DNA of 10,154 nucleotides from Oscillospiraceae bacterium (GTDB lineage Bacteria > Bacillota > Clostridia > Oscillospirales > Oscillospiraceae), in assembly GCA_902802215.1 (NCBI GenBank), contig CADCLH010000059.1:2378-12531 (forward strand), given 5' to 3'. Under the pieces are notes generated by a model. The model made no database searches and was not told the origin of the DNA. It saw only the letters and a program-made list of their open reading frames with translations. A program made the translations under genes and the position numbers. Numbering within the stretch: the first letter of the stretch is position 1; every line of letters begins with the position of its first letter. Below are positions 1-7,125 of the stretch, in pieces.

Positions 1-51
1 TTCGCCTTCTGTTTCTATGAGACGGGCTTTCTGCAATATCTGCTGCAGTGA
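1..51 (+). CDS. C-terminal end of an unidentified upstream gene (partial)
   Basis: Reading frame 1 is open from the window edge to a TGA at 49-51 and gives the hydrophobic, aromatic tail FAFCFYETGFLQYLLQ. The stop lies next to the Shine-Dalgarno site of the DivIVA-like gene, 11 bases before its ATG, the same tight spacing seen at the other junctions of the operon. This suggests the operon starts upstream of the window and that this is the end of its previous gene. Sixteen residues are too few to name a family, and the frame could be open by chance. Confidence 0.45.
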   Translation, partial: FAFCFYETGFLQYLLQ

Positions 52-55
52 GGAG
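51..55 (+). promoter_or_regulatory. Ribosome binding site deciding the start of the DivIVA-like gene
   Basis: AGGAG lies 7 bases before the ATG at 63. This favours that ATG over the in-frame GTG at 48, which would lie upstream of the site and has no comparable AGGAG before it. Confidence 0.75.
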
Positions 56-62
56 CATCACG

Positions 63-773
63 ATGGAGCTGGAAAGAAAACAAATCAAGAAAAACTTCCT
101 TGGCAATTACAATGCCGACGAGGTGGACGGCCTGCTGGACGAGGCAGACCGGATCCTGCGTCAGCGGGACGCCGAGCGGGCCGAAGCCGCCGAGCGGCTC
201 AAGGCCGAGATCGCGGAGACCGAGAGGCTCAAGTCCGAGCTGCGGGAGACGCGGGACCTCGCCGAGCGCGTTCAGGCTGAAAACCGCCGTCTGGAGGAGC
301 AGAATCAAACGCTCCGCGACGACTGCCGACTGTACGAGGAGAAAGGACAGCACTTCCGCAGCGAGCTGGACGACATCCGCAGGGAGCTGGAAGGCCTGCG
401 GACTGAGCTGGACCTCTCCAAGTCGCAGGCTCTCGTCCTCGGCGACCGCGTCGCCCGTCAGCAGCGTGAGCTTGCCGAGAAGGACCGGCTTCTCCTGGCC
501 GATCCCGTCGGCGAGGCGAACAGACGCGCCGAGCTGATCGTCCAGAACGCGGTGAACACGAGCAAGCAGATCCTCGACGACGCCGAGAGCATCCGTTCGC
601 GCGCCATGGCCTCCGTGCGCGCGGCGTATTTCAATTCCATGGGCTTCCGCCATGAGCTCGAGGAGCGTTTTGCCTCCTTGCAGGACGATCTGAATCAGTC
701 CATGCGCGCGCTGCGCGCGATCGAGGCGGAGGAGGATTTTGCCGATCCCAACGTGATTCAGGAGAAGTGGTGA
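63..773 (+). CDS. DivIVA-like coiled-coil protein
   Basis: This is a 236-residue cytoplasmic protein with no signal peptide or membrane segment. Residues 1-35 resemble the DivIVA N-terminal domain (the pattern F-x-G-x-Y-x-x-x-E-V-D-x-x-L, here FLGNYNADEVDGLL), which in known members binds curved membrane at poles and division sites. Residues about 28-145 are a highly charged coiled coil rich in Glu, Arg and Leu. Residues 147-185 (GEANRRAELIVQNA onward, ILDDAESIRSRAM) match the Ala/Glu-rich second coiled segment common in DivIVA/GpsA-type proteins. It differs from classical divIVA in lying at the head of a polysaccharide cluster rather than beside sepF and ylmH genes. Its stop overlaps the next start (TGATG), implying coupled translation. 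A role as a scaffold that places the synthase or links it to cell growth is inference. The DivIVA-like call is fairly secure; identity with true DivIVA is not. Confidence 0.8.
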   Translation: MELERKQIKKNFLGNYNADEVDGLLDEADRILRQRDAERAEAAERLKAEIAETERLKSELRETRDLAERVQAENRRLEEQNQTLRDDCRLYEEKGQHFRSELDDIRRELEGLRTELDLSKSQALVLGDRVARQQRELAEKDRLLLADPVGEANRRAELIVQNAVNTSKQILDDAESIRSRAMASVRAAYFNSMGFRHELEERFASLQDDLNQSMRALRAIEAEEDFADPNVIQEKW

Positions 774-2332
774 TGGCTTTGAAGAGAAGCATCGTTTGCA
801 TCTTTCTGCTGTCGCTGCTGCTCTCTCTGACGGGCTGCGCGTTTTTCGGAAAGGACGACGTGCAGCCGGAGACCGCGCAATGGGCCCCCACGCCCGAGCC
901 CGTTGTCAGGGCGGAACCCGCCGAGGTGCTGACCGGCGTGGAGACGGACCGCAAGGTCGTCAGCCTGATCTTCGAGGGCTTTACCGACAGCGCGACCATG
1001 GAGGCGATCGCGGACGTTCTGAAGCAGCGGGACGTCTCCGCCACGTTCTTCATCTCCGGCATCACCGCGAATGAATACCCCGAGCTCGTGAAGGGGCTTC
1101 TCCTGCGCGGCTTCGATATCGGCAGCTACGGCATGAGCGGCGGAAAGCATCTGGAAGAGCTGTCCGCCTATGAGAACCTGCGGCGCTTCGAGTTGGCGCA
1201 GCAGGAGATCCAGGCCGCCTGCGGCAAGGCGCCGGAGCTGATCCGCTGCAACGGCACGGTCTATACCGATCAGGTCCTGCGCGCCGTCACGGCCGCGGGG
1301 CTGAAAGCGGCGGTCCAGCCGACCGCCTATCTCAACCATAAGAGCTTCCGCGAGGCGGAGGACGCCGAGCTCTATGCCACCAACGTGCTCCGCGGCAGCA
1401 TCCTCTCCGTCAAGCTCGGCCAGGAGCTGGACCGGGATGAATACGGCGACCCCGGCGAGAAGCTGGACGAGCGTCCGGCGATCGACCCGGGTCCCGGAAT
1501 CCGATGGGAGTGGAGCACGGAGGACGCCCGCTACGCCGCCCTTCCGGATCTCGTCGCATGGCTCGTGGACGCGCTGCTGGCCGACGGCTACCGCTTTACG
1601 GATCCGGTTTCCCTACAGGCGGAAAAGCGGGCCGTTATCCCCAAGCTGCATACGCTCGACGCTGAGGAGCAGCGGCTCCTGGACCCGGCGAGCTATACCC
1701 TCCCCCTCACCGAGGAACCTCTGCGCGCCGGAGAGCAGCGCGCGGCCGCTCCGGGCAGCTTTCACGGCGCCGTCTTCGTCGGGGACTCGGTGATGGCCGG
1801 TCTGGCCTCCTATGTGGAATGGCAGCGTCAGACAGAGCCCGATCTTCTGGACGACGCCCGCTTCCTGACGGAGAACCAGCTCACCGTCGAGGCGCTTCTC
1901 GACGGGGAAACCGAGACCGGCGACCTCGGCTCGCGTCTCAGGGAAATGAACGCGAAATCCGTCTGGCTCTGCCTCAGCTTTGCCAACCGGAGCGCGTTTC
2001 AGCAGGAGGCGTATCTGGCAAAGTACCGTCTGCTGATCAAGCAGATCCAGGATCAAAACCCGGACATCCGTGTCGTCGTCCTGTCGGTTTTGCCGAAGGT
2101 GGATCAATACGCGGGGATCTCCAACAGCAGCCGCTTCGTGCTGAATCTGAGACTCTGCGGCATGTGCCGGGAGTATGAGTTCCCCTTTGTCGATATCGCG
2201 AGCGCGGTGCGCGACGAGCGGGGACAGCTGCGCGAGGACTACTGTCTGGATCTGGCCGGCCGCGGCTGCCATCTGAACGACGCGGGCTGCGCCGCGGTTC
2301 TGGAGTTTATCATGGAGAACAATCCCGTATGA
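773..2332 (+). CDS. Lipoprotein with degenerate NodB-like domain fused to SGNH/GDSL hydrolase-like domain
   Basis: This 519-residue protein starts at ATG 773, with AGGAG at 760-764 eight bases upstream; the in-frame GTG at 767 is less well placed. Residues 1-22 are a lipoprotein signal (basic start, Leu-rich core, lipobox LTGC with Cys22), so it should be anchored outside the membrane. Residues about 60-285 have the NodB fold pattern: VSLIFEGF at 63-70, ATFF at 90-93, GFDIGSYGMSG at 113-123, and a later beta strand with R158. The catalytic Asp-Asp is replaced by E68-G69, and the His-x3-His zinc pair by Y119 and G123, so this module should not bind metal or deacetylate in the usual way. Residues about 331-515 are SGNH-like: VGDS with nucleophile S339, N405 in the block-III region, and H500 in GCHLND. 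The usual acid two or three residues before that His is absent (R497-G-C-H), though D493 is near. The SGNH part could act on O-acyl groups of the polymer. Substrate and activity are unproven. Confidence 0.8.
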   Translation: MALKRSIVCIFLLSLLLSLTGCAFFGKDDVQPETAQWAPTPEPVVRAEPAEVLTGVETDRKVVSLIFEGFTDSATMEAIADVLKQRDVSATFFISGITANEYPELVKGLLLRGFDIGSYGMSGGKHLEELSAYENLRRFELAQQEIQAACGKAPELIRCNGTVYTDQVLRAVTAAGLKAAVQPTAYLNHKSFREAEDAELYATNVLRGSILSVKLGQELDRDEYGDPGEKLDERPAIDPGPGIRWEWSTEDARYAALPDLVAWLVDALLADGYRFTDPVSLQAEKRAVIPKLHTLDAEEQRLLDPASYTLPLTEEPLRAGEQRAAAPGSFHGAVFVGDSVMAGLASYVEWQRQTEPDLLDDARFLTENQLTVEALLDGETETGDLGSRLREMNAKSVWLCLSFANRSAFQQEAYLAKYRLLIKQIQDQNPDIRVVVLSVLPKVDQYAGISNSSRFVLNLRLCGMCREYEFPFVDIASAVRDERGQLREDYCLDLAGRGCHLNDAGCAAVLEFIMENNPV

Positions 2333-4134
2333 TAAAGAAACGTAAAAAGAAAAAAGAAGTATCGGACCTTCTTCTTCATGAGACCAAAGACCGCCGGCTC
2401 TTTCCCAATGTGCCCGACCCCAGCGGCAGGCGCAGCAATTCCAGCCGCCGCAACAATCACGACGGCGAGCAGCGGCCGGAGTACGCGCAGTTCGCCGGTC
2501 AGCGCTACGAGGTCGCCATCAAGGTCACGATCAACCACGAAAAGGCGCGCCTGGTCGGGCAAACGGAGAACATTTCCCAAACCGGCATGCTGGTGAAGCT
2601 GCCCGAAACCACCGATCTCTCCGTGATCGACGGCCAGCCGGTCACACTGGACTTTCAGCTGGAGGAGGGCGATCTTCAGGAGGGGACCGAAAAGCGTTAC
2701 CGCCGCCTGAAGGCGCGGGTGGTGCGCGTCATCCCCGCCAGACACTGCGCCGCCATCCAGTTCGACCAGCCGCTTTACGAGGCGCGCAGAAAAACCGACC
2801 GTTTTCTGTTCCTGCTGGCGACGCTGTTCCTGTTCTTCTGCTCGGCGGTCATCATGCTGATGCGCGTCGAGAGCATCCGATACTTTGCCACAAATCCGTG
2901 GCTCTACGGCTACAGCATCATGACGGCGCTCTTTCTGCTGTCCCGTTATCTGTTCGGCTCCTTCTACGTGCCGACCCCGGTCGACCCGGACTATACGCCG
3001 AGCGTCACCATCGTCATCCCCTGCTTCAACGAGGAGACCTGGATCCGCGAGACCATCATCCGCTGCGCCGATCAGGACTACCCGGTCGACAAGCTGGAGC
3101 TCATCATCGTCGACGACGGTTCCTCCGACAATTCCGTGGAGGTCATCAAGCAGACGGTCCGCGATATGTGCGCTGAAGGTGCGCAGTATAGGATCGAGGA
3201 AAGAGTCCGGGTCTTCCTCCAGAACTACAACCAGGGCAAGCGCGAGGCCATGGGCATCGGCATCCGCAACGCCCGCACGGAGCTGATCGTCTTCGTCGAC
3301 TCCGACAGCTTCCTGGCCCCCAACGCGATCCGCACTCTGGTCCAGCCGATGAAGGACCCCAAGATGGGCGGCGTCGCGGGACGCACGGACGTCGCAAACG
3401 TCTACACCAACTGGCTGACCAAAATGCAGGCCGTGCGCTATTACATCTCTTTCCGCATCATGAAGGCGGCGGAGGCCTATTTTGACTCGGTCATGTGCCT
3501 GAGCGGCCCGCTCTCCTGCTACCGGCTCTCGGTCGTGCGCGAGGTCTTTGACAAGTGGATCAACCAACGCTTCCTCGGACAGAAGGCCACCTTCGGCGAC
3601 GACAGGAGCCTCACGAACTACGTCGTCGAGCACCACCGCACCACCTATCAGGACCACGCGCTCTGCTCGACCATCGTGCCGAGCAAGCAGAAGGTGTTCC
3701 TGCGCCAGCAAATGCGCTGGAAGCGCTCCTGGCTGCGCGAGTCCCTGCGCGCCTGCACCTTTATGTGGAAGAAGCAGCCCTTCATGGCCCTGTCCTTCTA
3801 TCTCGGCGTTCTGGTCCCGCTGATCGCGCCCATCATCGTGCTTTACAACCTGGTTTACGTCCCCCTGGTTCTGCACATCTTCCCGGCCGCTTTCCTGATC
3901 GGCCTGCTGATGATGTCGCTGATGATGTGCTTTGCCCAGCTGATCCTCAAAAAGAGCAGTCTCTGGATCTACGGCTTCTTCTTCTGCCTGTACTACGAGG
4001 TCATCCTCCTGTGGCAGATGATCTGGGCCTGGTTGACCTTCTGGGTCAACGACTGGGGCACGCGCGGCAAGGGCGTCAAACGCGCCGACATGCAGGCGAA
4101 GGCCCAAAAGGAGGGGGGGACGGGACATGGATGA
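2329..4134 (+). CDS. PilZ-like domain fused to membrane family 2 glycosyltransferase (hyaluronan synthase/NodC/PgaC-like)
   Basis: This 601-residue protein starts within the previous stop (ATGA overlap). A very basic N-terminus (KKRKKKK) leads to a PilZ-like region at about 55-150 with NISQTG at 81-86, matching the (D/N)xSxxG motif, and a closing strand RVVRVIP...AAIQF. The usual RxxxR arm is incomplete: R59 is present but residue 55 is Phe. Two membrane helices follow (about 159-180 and 190-210). The cytoplasmic GT2 domain (about 223-470) has VIPCFNEE, VDDG at 261-264, the metal-binding DSD at 324-326, the acceptor-site GDDR at 423-426 and QQMRW at 460-464. This set marks processive synthases of beta-linked polymers; FGDDRSLTNY and QQMRWKRSWLRE are particularly like hyaluronan synthases and NodC. 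About three more helices lie at 485-515, 519-540 and 544-572, ending with WGTRG. It should polymerise and extrude a polysaccharide from UDP-sugars. Whether the sugar is GlcNAc, ManNAc, Glc or another cannot be read. Control by cyclic di-GMP is plausible but uncertain. Confidence 0.9.
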   Translation: MIKKRKKKKEVSDLLLHETKDRRLFPNVPDPSGRRSNSSRRNNHDGEQRPEYAQFAGQRYEVAIKVTINHEKARLVGQTENISQTGMLVKLPETTDLSVIDGQPVTLDFQLEEGDLQEGTEKRYRRLKARVVRVIPARHCAAIQFDQPLYEARRKTDRFLFLLATLFLFFCSAVIMLMRVESIRYFATNPWLYGYSIMTALFLLSRYLFGSFYVPTPVDPDYTPSVTIVIPCFNEETWIRETIIRCADQDYPVDKLELIIVDDGSSDNSVEVIKQTVRDMCAEGAQYRIEERVRVFLQNYNQGKREAMGIGIRNARTELIVFVDSDSFLAPNAIRTLVQPMKDPKMGGVAGRTDVANVYTNWLTKMQAVRYYISFRIMKAAEAYFDSVMCLSGPLSCYRLSVVREVFDKWINQRFLGQKATFGDDRSLTNYVVEHHRTTYQDHALCSTIVPSKQKVFLRQQMRWKRSWLRESLRACTFMWKKQPFMALSFYLGVLVPLIAPIIVLYNLVYVPLVLHIFPAAFLIGLLMMSLMMCFAQLILKKSSLWIYGFFFCLYYEVILLWQMIWAWLTFWVNDWGTRGKGVKRADMQAKAQKEGGTGHG

Positions 4135-6052
4135 ACGGAAGCTCCGCAGAAAGAATGTCATGAAGGTCGTGCGCTCGATCTTTGAGCTTGCCGTGATCCT
4201 GGCCGTCATCGTCTGGGCCGTCGTCTCCCTGGTCCGTTACCGCGCCCGGGAGAGCCTGCTGCGCGAGGATTCCGAGCTCGACTGCGTCATGCTCCCCGGC
4301 AGCGAGGTCGTCGCCGGCTGGACTCCCGCAGCGACGGCCTCCGGTCCGCACTTCATCGCCGTCTCCTACAACGGTCTGACCGATGTGGAGCGTCCGGACG
4401 GGAAGATCGTGACCAAGACCGCCTACGAGGAACAGCTTCAGACGCTCAAGGCCTCCGGCTATCAGACCATTACCCAGCAGAGTGTGCTCGATTACTACCT
4501 CAACGGCGGAGCTCTGCCCGAGAAGGCCATGCTCCTGATCTTTGAGGACGGCATCATGAACACCACAAAGCTCGCCAATCCCGCCCTCTGGAAGTACAAC
4601 TACATCGCTACCGCCTGCACCTACGCCGGCAACCTCTCCGACGAGTCCGGTCTTTATATCACGGCCAATGAGATGAAATCTCTCAAGCACACCTCCTTCT
4701 GGGAGACCGGCTCCAACGGCTACCGCGCCAGCTACATCAATGTTTTCGACCGCTTTGAAAACTATTTCGGCAACCTGAACACCGCGGAATTTCTGTCTGT
4801 CCACTCCTACCTCCGGCGCGATTACAACCATTACCTGATGGACTTCATCCGGGACGAAAACCGTCTGCGCACCGAGAGCGTCGCGGAGATGGAGGACCGC
4901 ATCGCCTGGGACTATGACAAGATGGAGGAGATCTACAAGGACGATCTCGGATACGTCCCCGCCCTCTATATCCTGATGCACTCCAATACCGGCGCGTTCG
5001 GCAACGACCCTCTGGTCAGCCGGAAGAACGCGGAGATGATGGAGTCTGTTTTCGCCATGAACTTCAACCGGCAGGGGACCTGCCTGAACACCCGCGAATC
5101 CTCCGTCTATGACCTCAGCCGCTTGCAGTCGCGCCAGTATTTCTCCTCCAACCATCTCATGATGCGCATCTGGGACGACACCGGCCACGACGTCGTCTTC
5201 CGTCTCGGAAACGCGGACAAGGCCGCCGACTGGCAGCGCCTGTCCGGCGCGGCAGAGTTCAAAAGCCGGAAGATCGTTCTGACCACCATGCCCTTCGGCG
5301 AAAGCGAGATCCGCTTTTCCCGCTCCCTGCCGAAGGATCTGGAGCTCTCCGTCCGTCTGAAGGGGAACATCATCGGTCAGCAGGCCGTCAAGCTCCGCAC
5401 GGATGAGAACGGGGACGGCGGCATCTGCGTCCGGCTGTACGACAATGTCCTTCTGATCGAGGACGGCGAGGTGAAAGAGCCTCTGTTCAAGCTGGATCTG
5501 CTCGAGTTCGACGGCGGCCCCTTCTTTTCCAAGCAGGAGGAAGAGCTCAATGGCAAGATCGCGCTGGCCTCGGCCATCATCGCCTACGACGAGGACGAGG
5601 AGCGTATCGCCCAGGCCACCCGTGACCTGGAGAGGCTGCGCGCCGTCAAGGTACCCGGCATAGCGGACGGCGCCGAGCCCTTTATTCCCGAGCTCGATAT
5701 CGACGAACAGGACGACCGCACCCTGCGCATCCGGCTGGACGGGGCGCGTATCTTCGTCTGGCTGGACGACGTTCTGGTGGCGGACGGTCTGTCCGTCTCC
5801 TCCGGCTCCGGAAGCGGGCTCTTTCTGGAGGCCGCCGTGACCCAGGGCAGCGAGCGCTTCAGCCAGACCAACCTGAGCGACGACGTCTATGACGGCGTAT
5901 TTGCCGAGCTGAATATCCGCTCTGTCGACGGGCGCGAGCTCTACTCCTACGCCCAGCCTCTGCCGGCGGAGCGGGAGGACGGCCCCGTCGCCCGCGCGCT
6001 CGACAGGATCGTTGAGATGTTCCATTGGTTCTACGCGAAGCCGGAGGATTGA
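4127..6052 (+). CDS. Membrane-anchored PgaB/IcaB-like deacetylase-fold protein with degraded active site and C-terminal beta-sandwich
   Basis: This 641-residue protein overlaps the synthase gene by 8 bases; AGGAGG followed by a run of G lies at 4109-4120. Residues 1-15 are basic and 16-36 form one membrane helix with no clear cleavage site, so the rest should lie outside. Residues about 74-350 follow the PgaB/IcaB plan: HFIAVSYNGL (normally SYH), a segment reading FxxQLxxLxxxGYxTIT, then LPEKAMLLIFEDG at 130-142. The catalytic Asp pair is E140-D141, and the zinc His pair expected after WETGS is N197 and A201. An ordinary metal-dependent deacetylase seems unlikely. Residues about 385-600 are rich in short beta strands (for example LELSVRLKG, RTLRIRLDG, IFVWLDDVLVADG) and resemble concanavalin-like glycan-binding domains, broken by a charged helical insert near 465-510. 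A polysaccharide-binding or escort role next to the synthase is the best inference. Divergent catalysis cannot be excluded. Confidence 0.75.
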   Translation: MDERKLRRKNVMKVVRSIFELAVILAVIVWAVVSLVRYRARESLLREDSELDCVMLPGSEVVAGWTPAATASGPHFIAVSYNGLTDVERPDGKIVTKTAYEEQLQTLKASGYQTITQQSVLDYYLNGGALPEKAMLLIFEDGIMNTTKLANPALWKYNYIATACTYAGNLSDESGLYITANEMKSLKHTSFWETGSNGYRASYINVFDRFENYFGNLNTAEFLSVHSYLRRDYNHYLMDFIRDENRLRTESVAEMEDRIAWDYDKMEEIYKDDLGYVPALYILMHSNTGAFGNDPLVSRKNAEMMESVFAMNFNRQGTCLNTRESSVYDLSRLQSRQYFSSNHLMMRIWDDTGHDVVFRLGNADKAADWQRLSGAAEFKSRKIVLTTMPFGESEIRFSRSLPKDLELSVRLKGNIIGQQAVKLRTDENGDGGICVRLYDNVLLIEDGEVKEPLFKLDLLEFDGGPFFSKQEEELNGKIALASAIIAYDEDEERIAQATRDLERLRAVKVPGIADGAEPFIPELDIDEQDDRTLRIRLDGARIFVWLDDVLVADGLSVSSGSGSGLFLEAAVTQGSERFSQTNLSDDVYDGVFAELNIRSVDGRELYSYAQPLPAEREDGPVARALDRIVEMFHWFYAKPED

Positions 6053-6058
6053 GAAAAG

Positions 6059-6063
6059 GGAGG
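6059..6063 (+). promoter_or_regulatory. Ribosome binding site selecting a TTG start
   Basis: GGAGG lies 8 bases before the TTG at 6072. The lipoprotein signal begins directly there, whereas earlier in-frame starts run back into the previous gene and the TTG at 6066 is only 2 bases from the site. Confidence 0.7.
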
Positions 6064-6071
6064 GTTTGACA

Positions 6072-7091
6072 TTGAAGGCTGTTCTGGCCGTGCTCCTGGC
6101 CCTCCTCTGTCTGCTCGGCGGCTGCGCGAAAACCGCTGTCGAACCAGCCCCGGAGGTTCCGGACACGCCTTACGCCTGCTCGGCCTGGCTGCCCTACTGG
6201 GACGCCGACGCGGCGCTGGAGGAGGCAAGCGCTTTTTCGGACGACCTCGAATCGCTGGTCTGCTTTGAGGCCTTCTTCGACGAGAGCGGAGAGATCGTTC
6301 TTCCGCCCGAGTCGGAAACGATTCTGGCGCAGACGCGGGCGTACAGCGTCCCGGTCTATCTCTCGCTGGTCAACGACGTGCGGCAGGCGGACGGGAGCTT
6401 TGTCCAGAAATCCCGGGACTTTCTCGAAGAAAACCTGACGACCCCCTCCGCCCGCAGCGCGCACATCGCGCAGATCATGCGTCTGATCCGCTCCACGGGC
6501 GTCGGCGGGCTGGAGATCGACTACGAGAATTTCAAAAAGGATACCGAGCTCTGGTCGGCTTTCACCGTCTTCCTCCGGCAGCTCTATGCCATCCTCAGCC
6601 ACAACGGGATCTCTCTGCGCGTGGTGATGGAGTGCGGCGCTCCGAAATACGCCGCCTTTCCCGAGGGGCCCGTCTATATCTGCATGTGCTATAACCTCTA
6701 CGGGTATCACAGCGGGCCGGGTCCGAAGGCGGACATCGCCTTTCTCAGGGAGCTCGGGGAGAGCTGGAAGGCCGTGCCCGGCGAGGTCCACATGGCCTTT
6801 GCGAGCGGCGGCTTCCTCTGGGCGGGCGACAAGGTGGAAAAAGCCCTGACCGAACAGGCCGCGGCGCAGTGGCTCGAGGCCAACCGCGCCGAGCCTTCGC
6901 GCGATCCGGACAGCGGCGCGCTCAAAGCCGTGGTCCGCAGCGGGAAAAAACACACCGTCTGGTACGCCGACGGCGAGACCCTGCGCATCTGGCGGGATAC
7001 CCTGCGCTCGGCGGGCTATTCCCACTTTGACCTGTTCCGCCTGGGCGGAAACTCGTCCGACAGCCTTGCTGTCTTTCTGGGAGCGTCCTGA
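6072..7091 (+). CDS. GH18-like glycoside hydrolase lipoprotein
   Basis: With the TTG start, the 339-residue protein begins with a clean lipoprotein signal (MKAVLAVLLALLCLLGGC; lipobox LGGC, Cys18), so it should sit on the outer face of the membrane. Residues about 33-335 follow a GH18 barrel. The opening SAWLPYWD is typical of the first strand. GVGGLEIDYENF at 143-154 corresponds to the DGxDxDxE motif: the first two Asp are replaced by Gly and Glu, but D150 and the catalytic acid E152 remain. MCYNLYGYHSGPGP at 205-218 matches the family's MAYD strand with Asn for Asp, and WYADGETLRIW at 297-307 and FDLFRLGG at 320-326 match the last strands. It is closest in style to YaaH/SleL-type spore and cell-wall members, although no LysM repeat is present. 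It probably cuts or binds an N-acetylhexosamine polymer, possibly trimming the product of the synthase encoded two genes upstream. Peptidoglycan is an alternative substrate. Confidence 0.78.
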   Translation: MKAVLAVLLALLCLLGGCAKTAVEPAPEVPDTPYACSAWLPYWDADAALEEASAFSDDLESLVCFEAFFDESGEIVLPPESETILAQTRAYSVPVYLSLVNDVRQADGSFVQKSRDFLEENLTTPSARSAHIAQIMRLIRSTGVGGLEIDYENFKKDTELWSAFTVFLRQLYAILSHNGISLRVVMECGAPKYAAFPEGPVYICMCYNLYGYHSGPGPKADIAFLRELGESWKAVPGEVHMAFASGGFLWAGDKVEKALTEQAAAQWLEANRAEPSRDPDSGALKAVVRSGKKHTVWYADGETLRIWRDTLRSAGYSHFDLFRLGGNSSDSLAVFLGAS

Positions 7092-7100
7092 CGCGCTCCC
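7079..7100 (+). other. Small GC-rich hairpin between the GH18-like and deacetylase genes
   Basis: GGGAGCG (7079-7085) can pair with CGCTCCC (7094-7100) around an 8-base loop that contains the TGA of the GH18-like gene. Only CTTTC follows, too poor in T for a good intrinsic terminator. It might cause partial attenuation or set mRNA processing between the two genes, or be chance in GC-rich DNA. Confidence 0.35.
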
Positions 7101-7125
7101 CTTTCAAGGAAGGTGAAAAGGAATC

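Noticed and set aside
1..62. Promoter for the operon just before the DivIVA-like gene
   Set aside because: No convincing -35/-10 pair is visible, and an open frame ends 11 bases before the ATG, so transcription probably starts further upstream.
2239..4209. Long minus-strand open frame of 656 codons opposite the synthase gene
   Set aside because: Its protein is low-complexity, rich in Asp, His, Val and Ala, with no domain; it mirrors the codon bias of the well-supported plus-strand GT2 gene.
6012..6071. Upstream start for the GH18-like gene inside the preceding gene
   Set aside because: It would place a charged leader before the lipoprotein signal; the TTG at 6072 has an ideally spaced ribosome binding site.
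4076..6166. Long minus-strand open frame of 696 codons opposite the PgaB-like gene
   Set aside because: Same antisense-shadow pattern in GC-rich coding DNA; no signal, motif or ribosome binding site of note, while the plus frame has clear domains and coupling to its neighbour.
5859..7025. Minus-strand frame of 388 codons opposite the GH18-like gene
   Set aside because: It crosses a plus-strand gene boundary and gives an Arg/Pro/Gly-rich protein without recognisable features.
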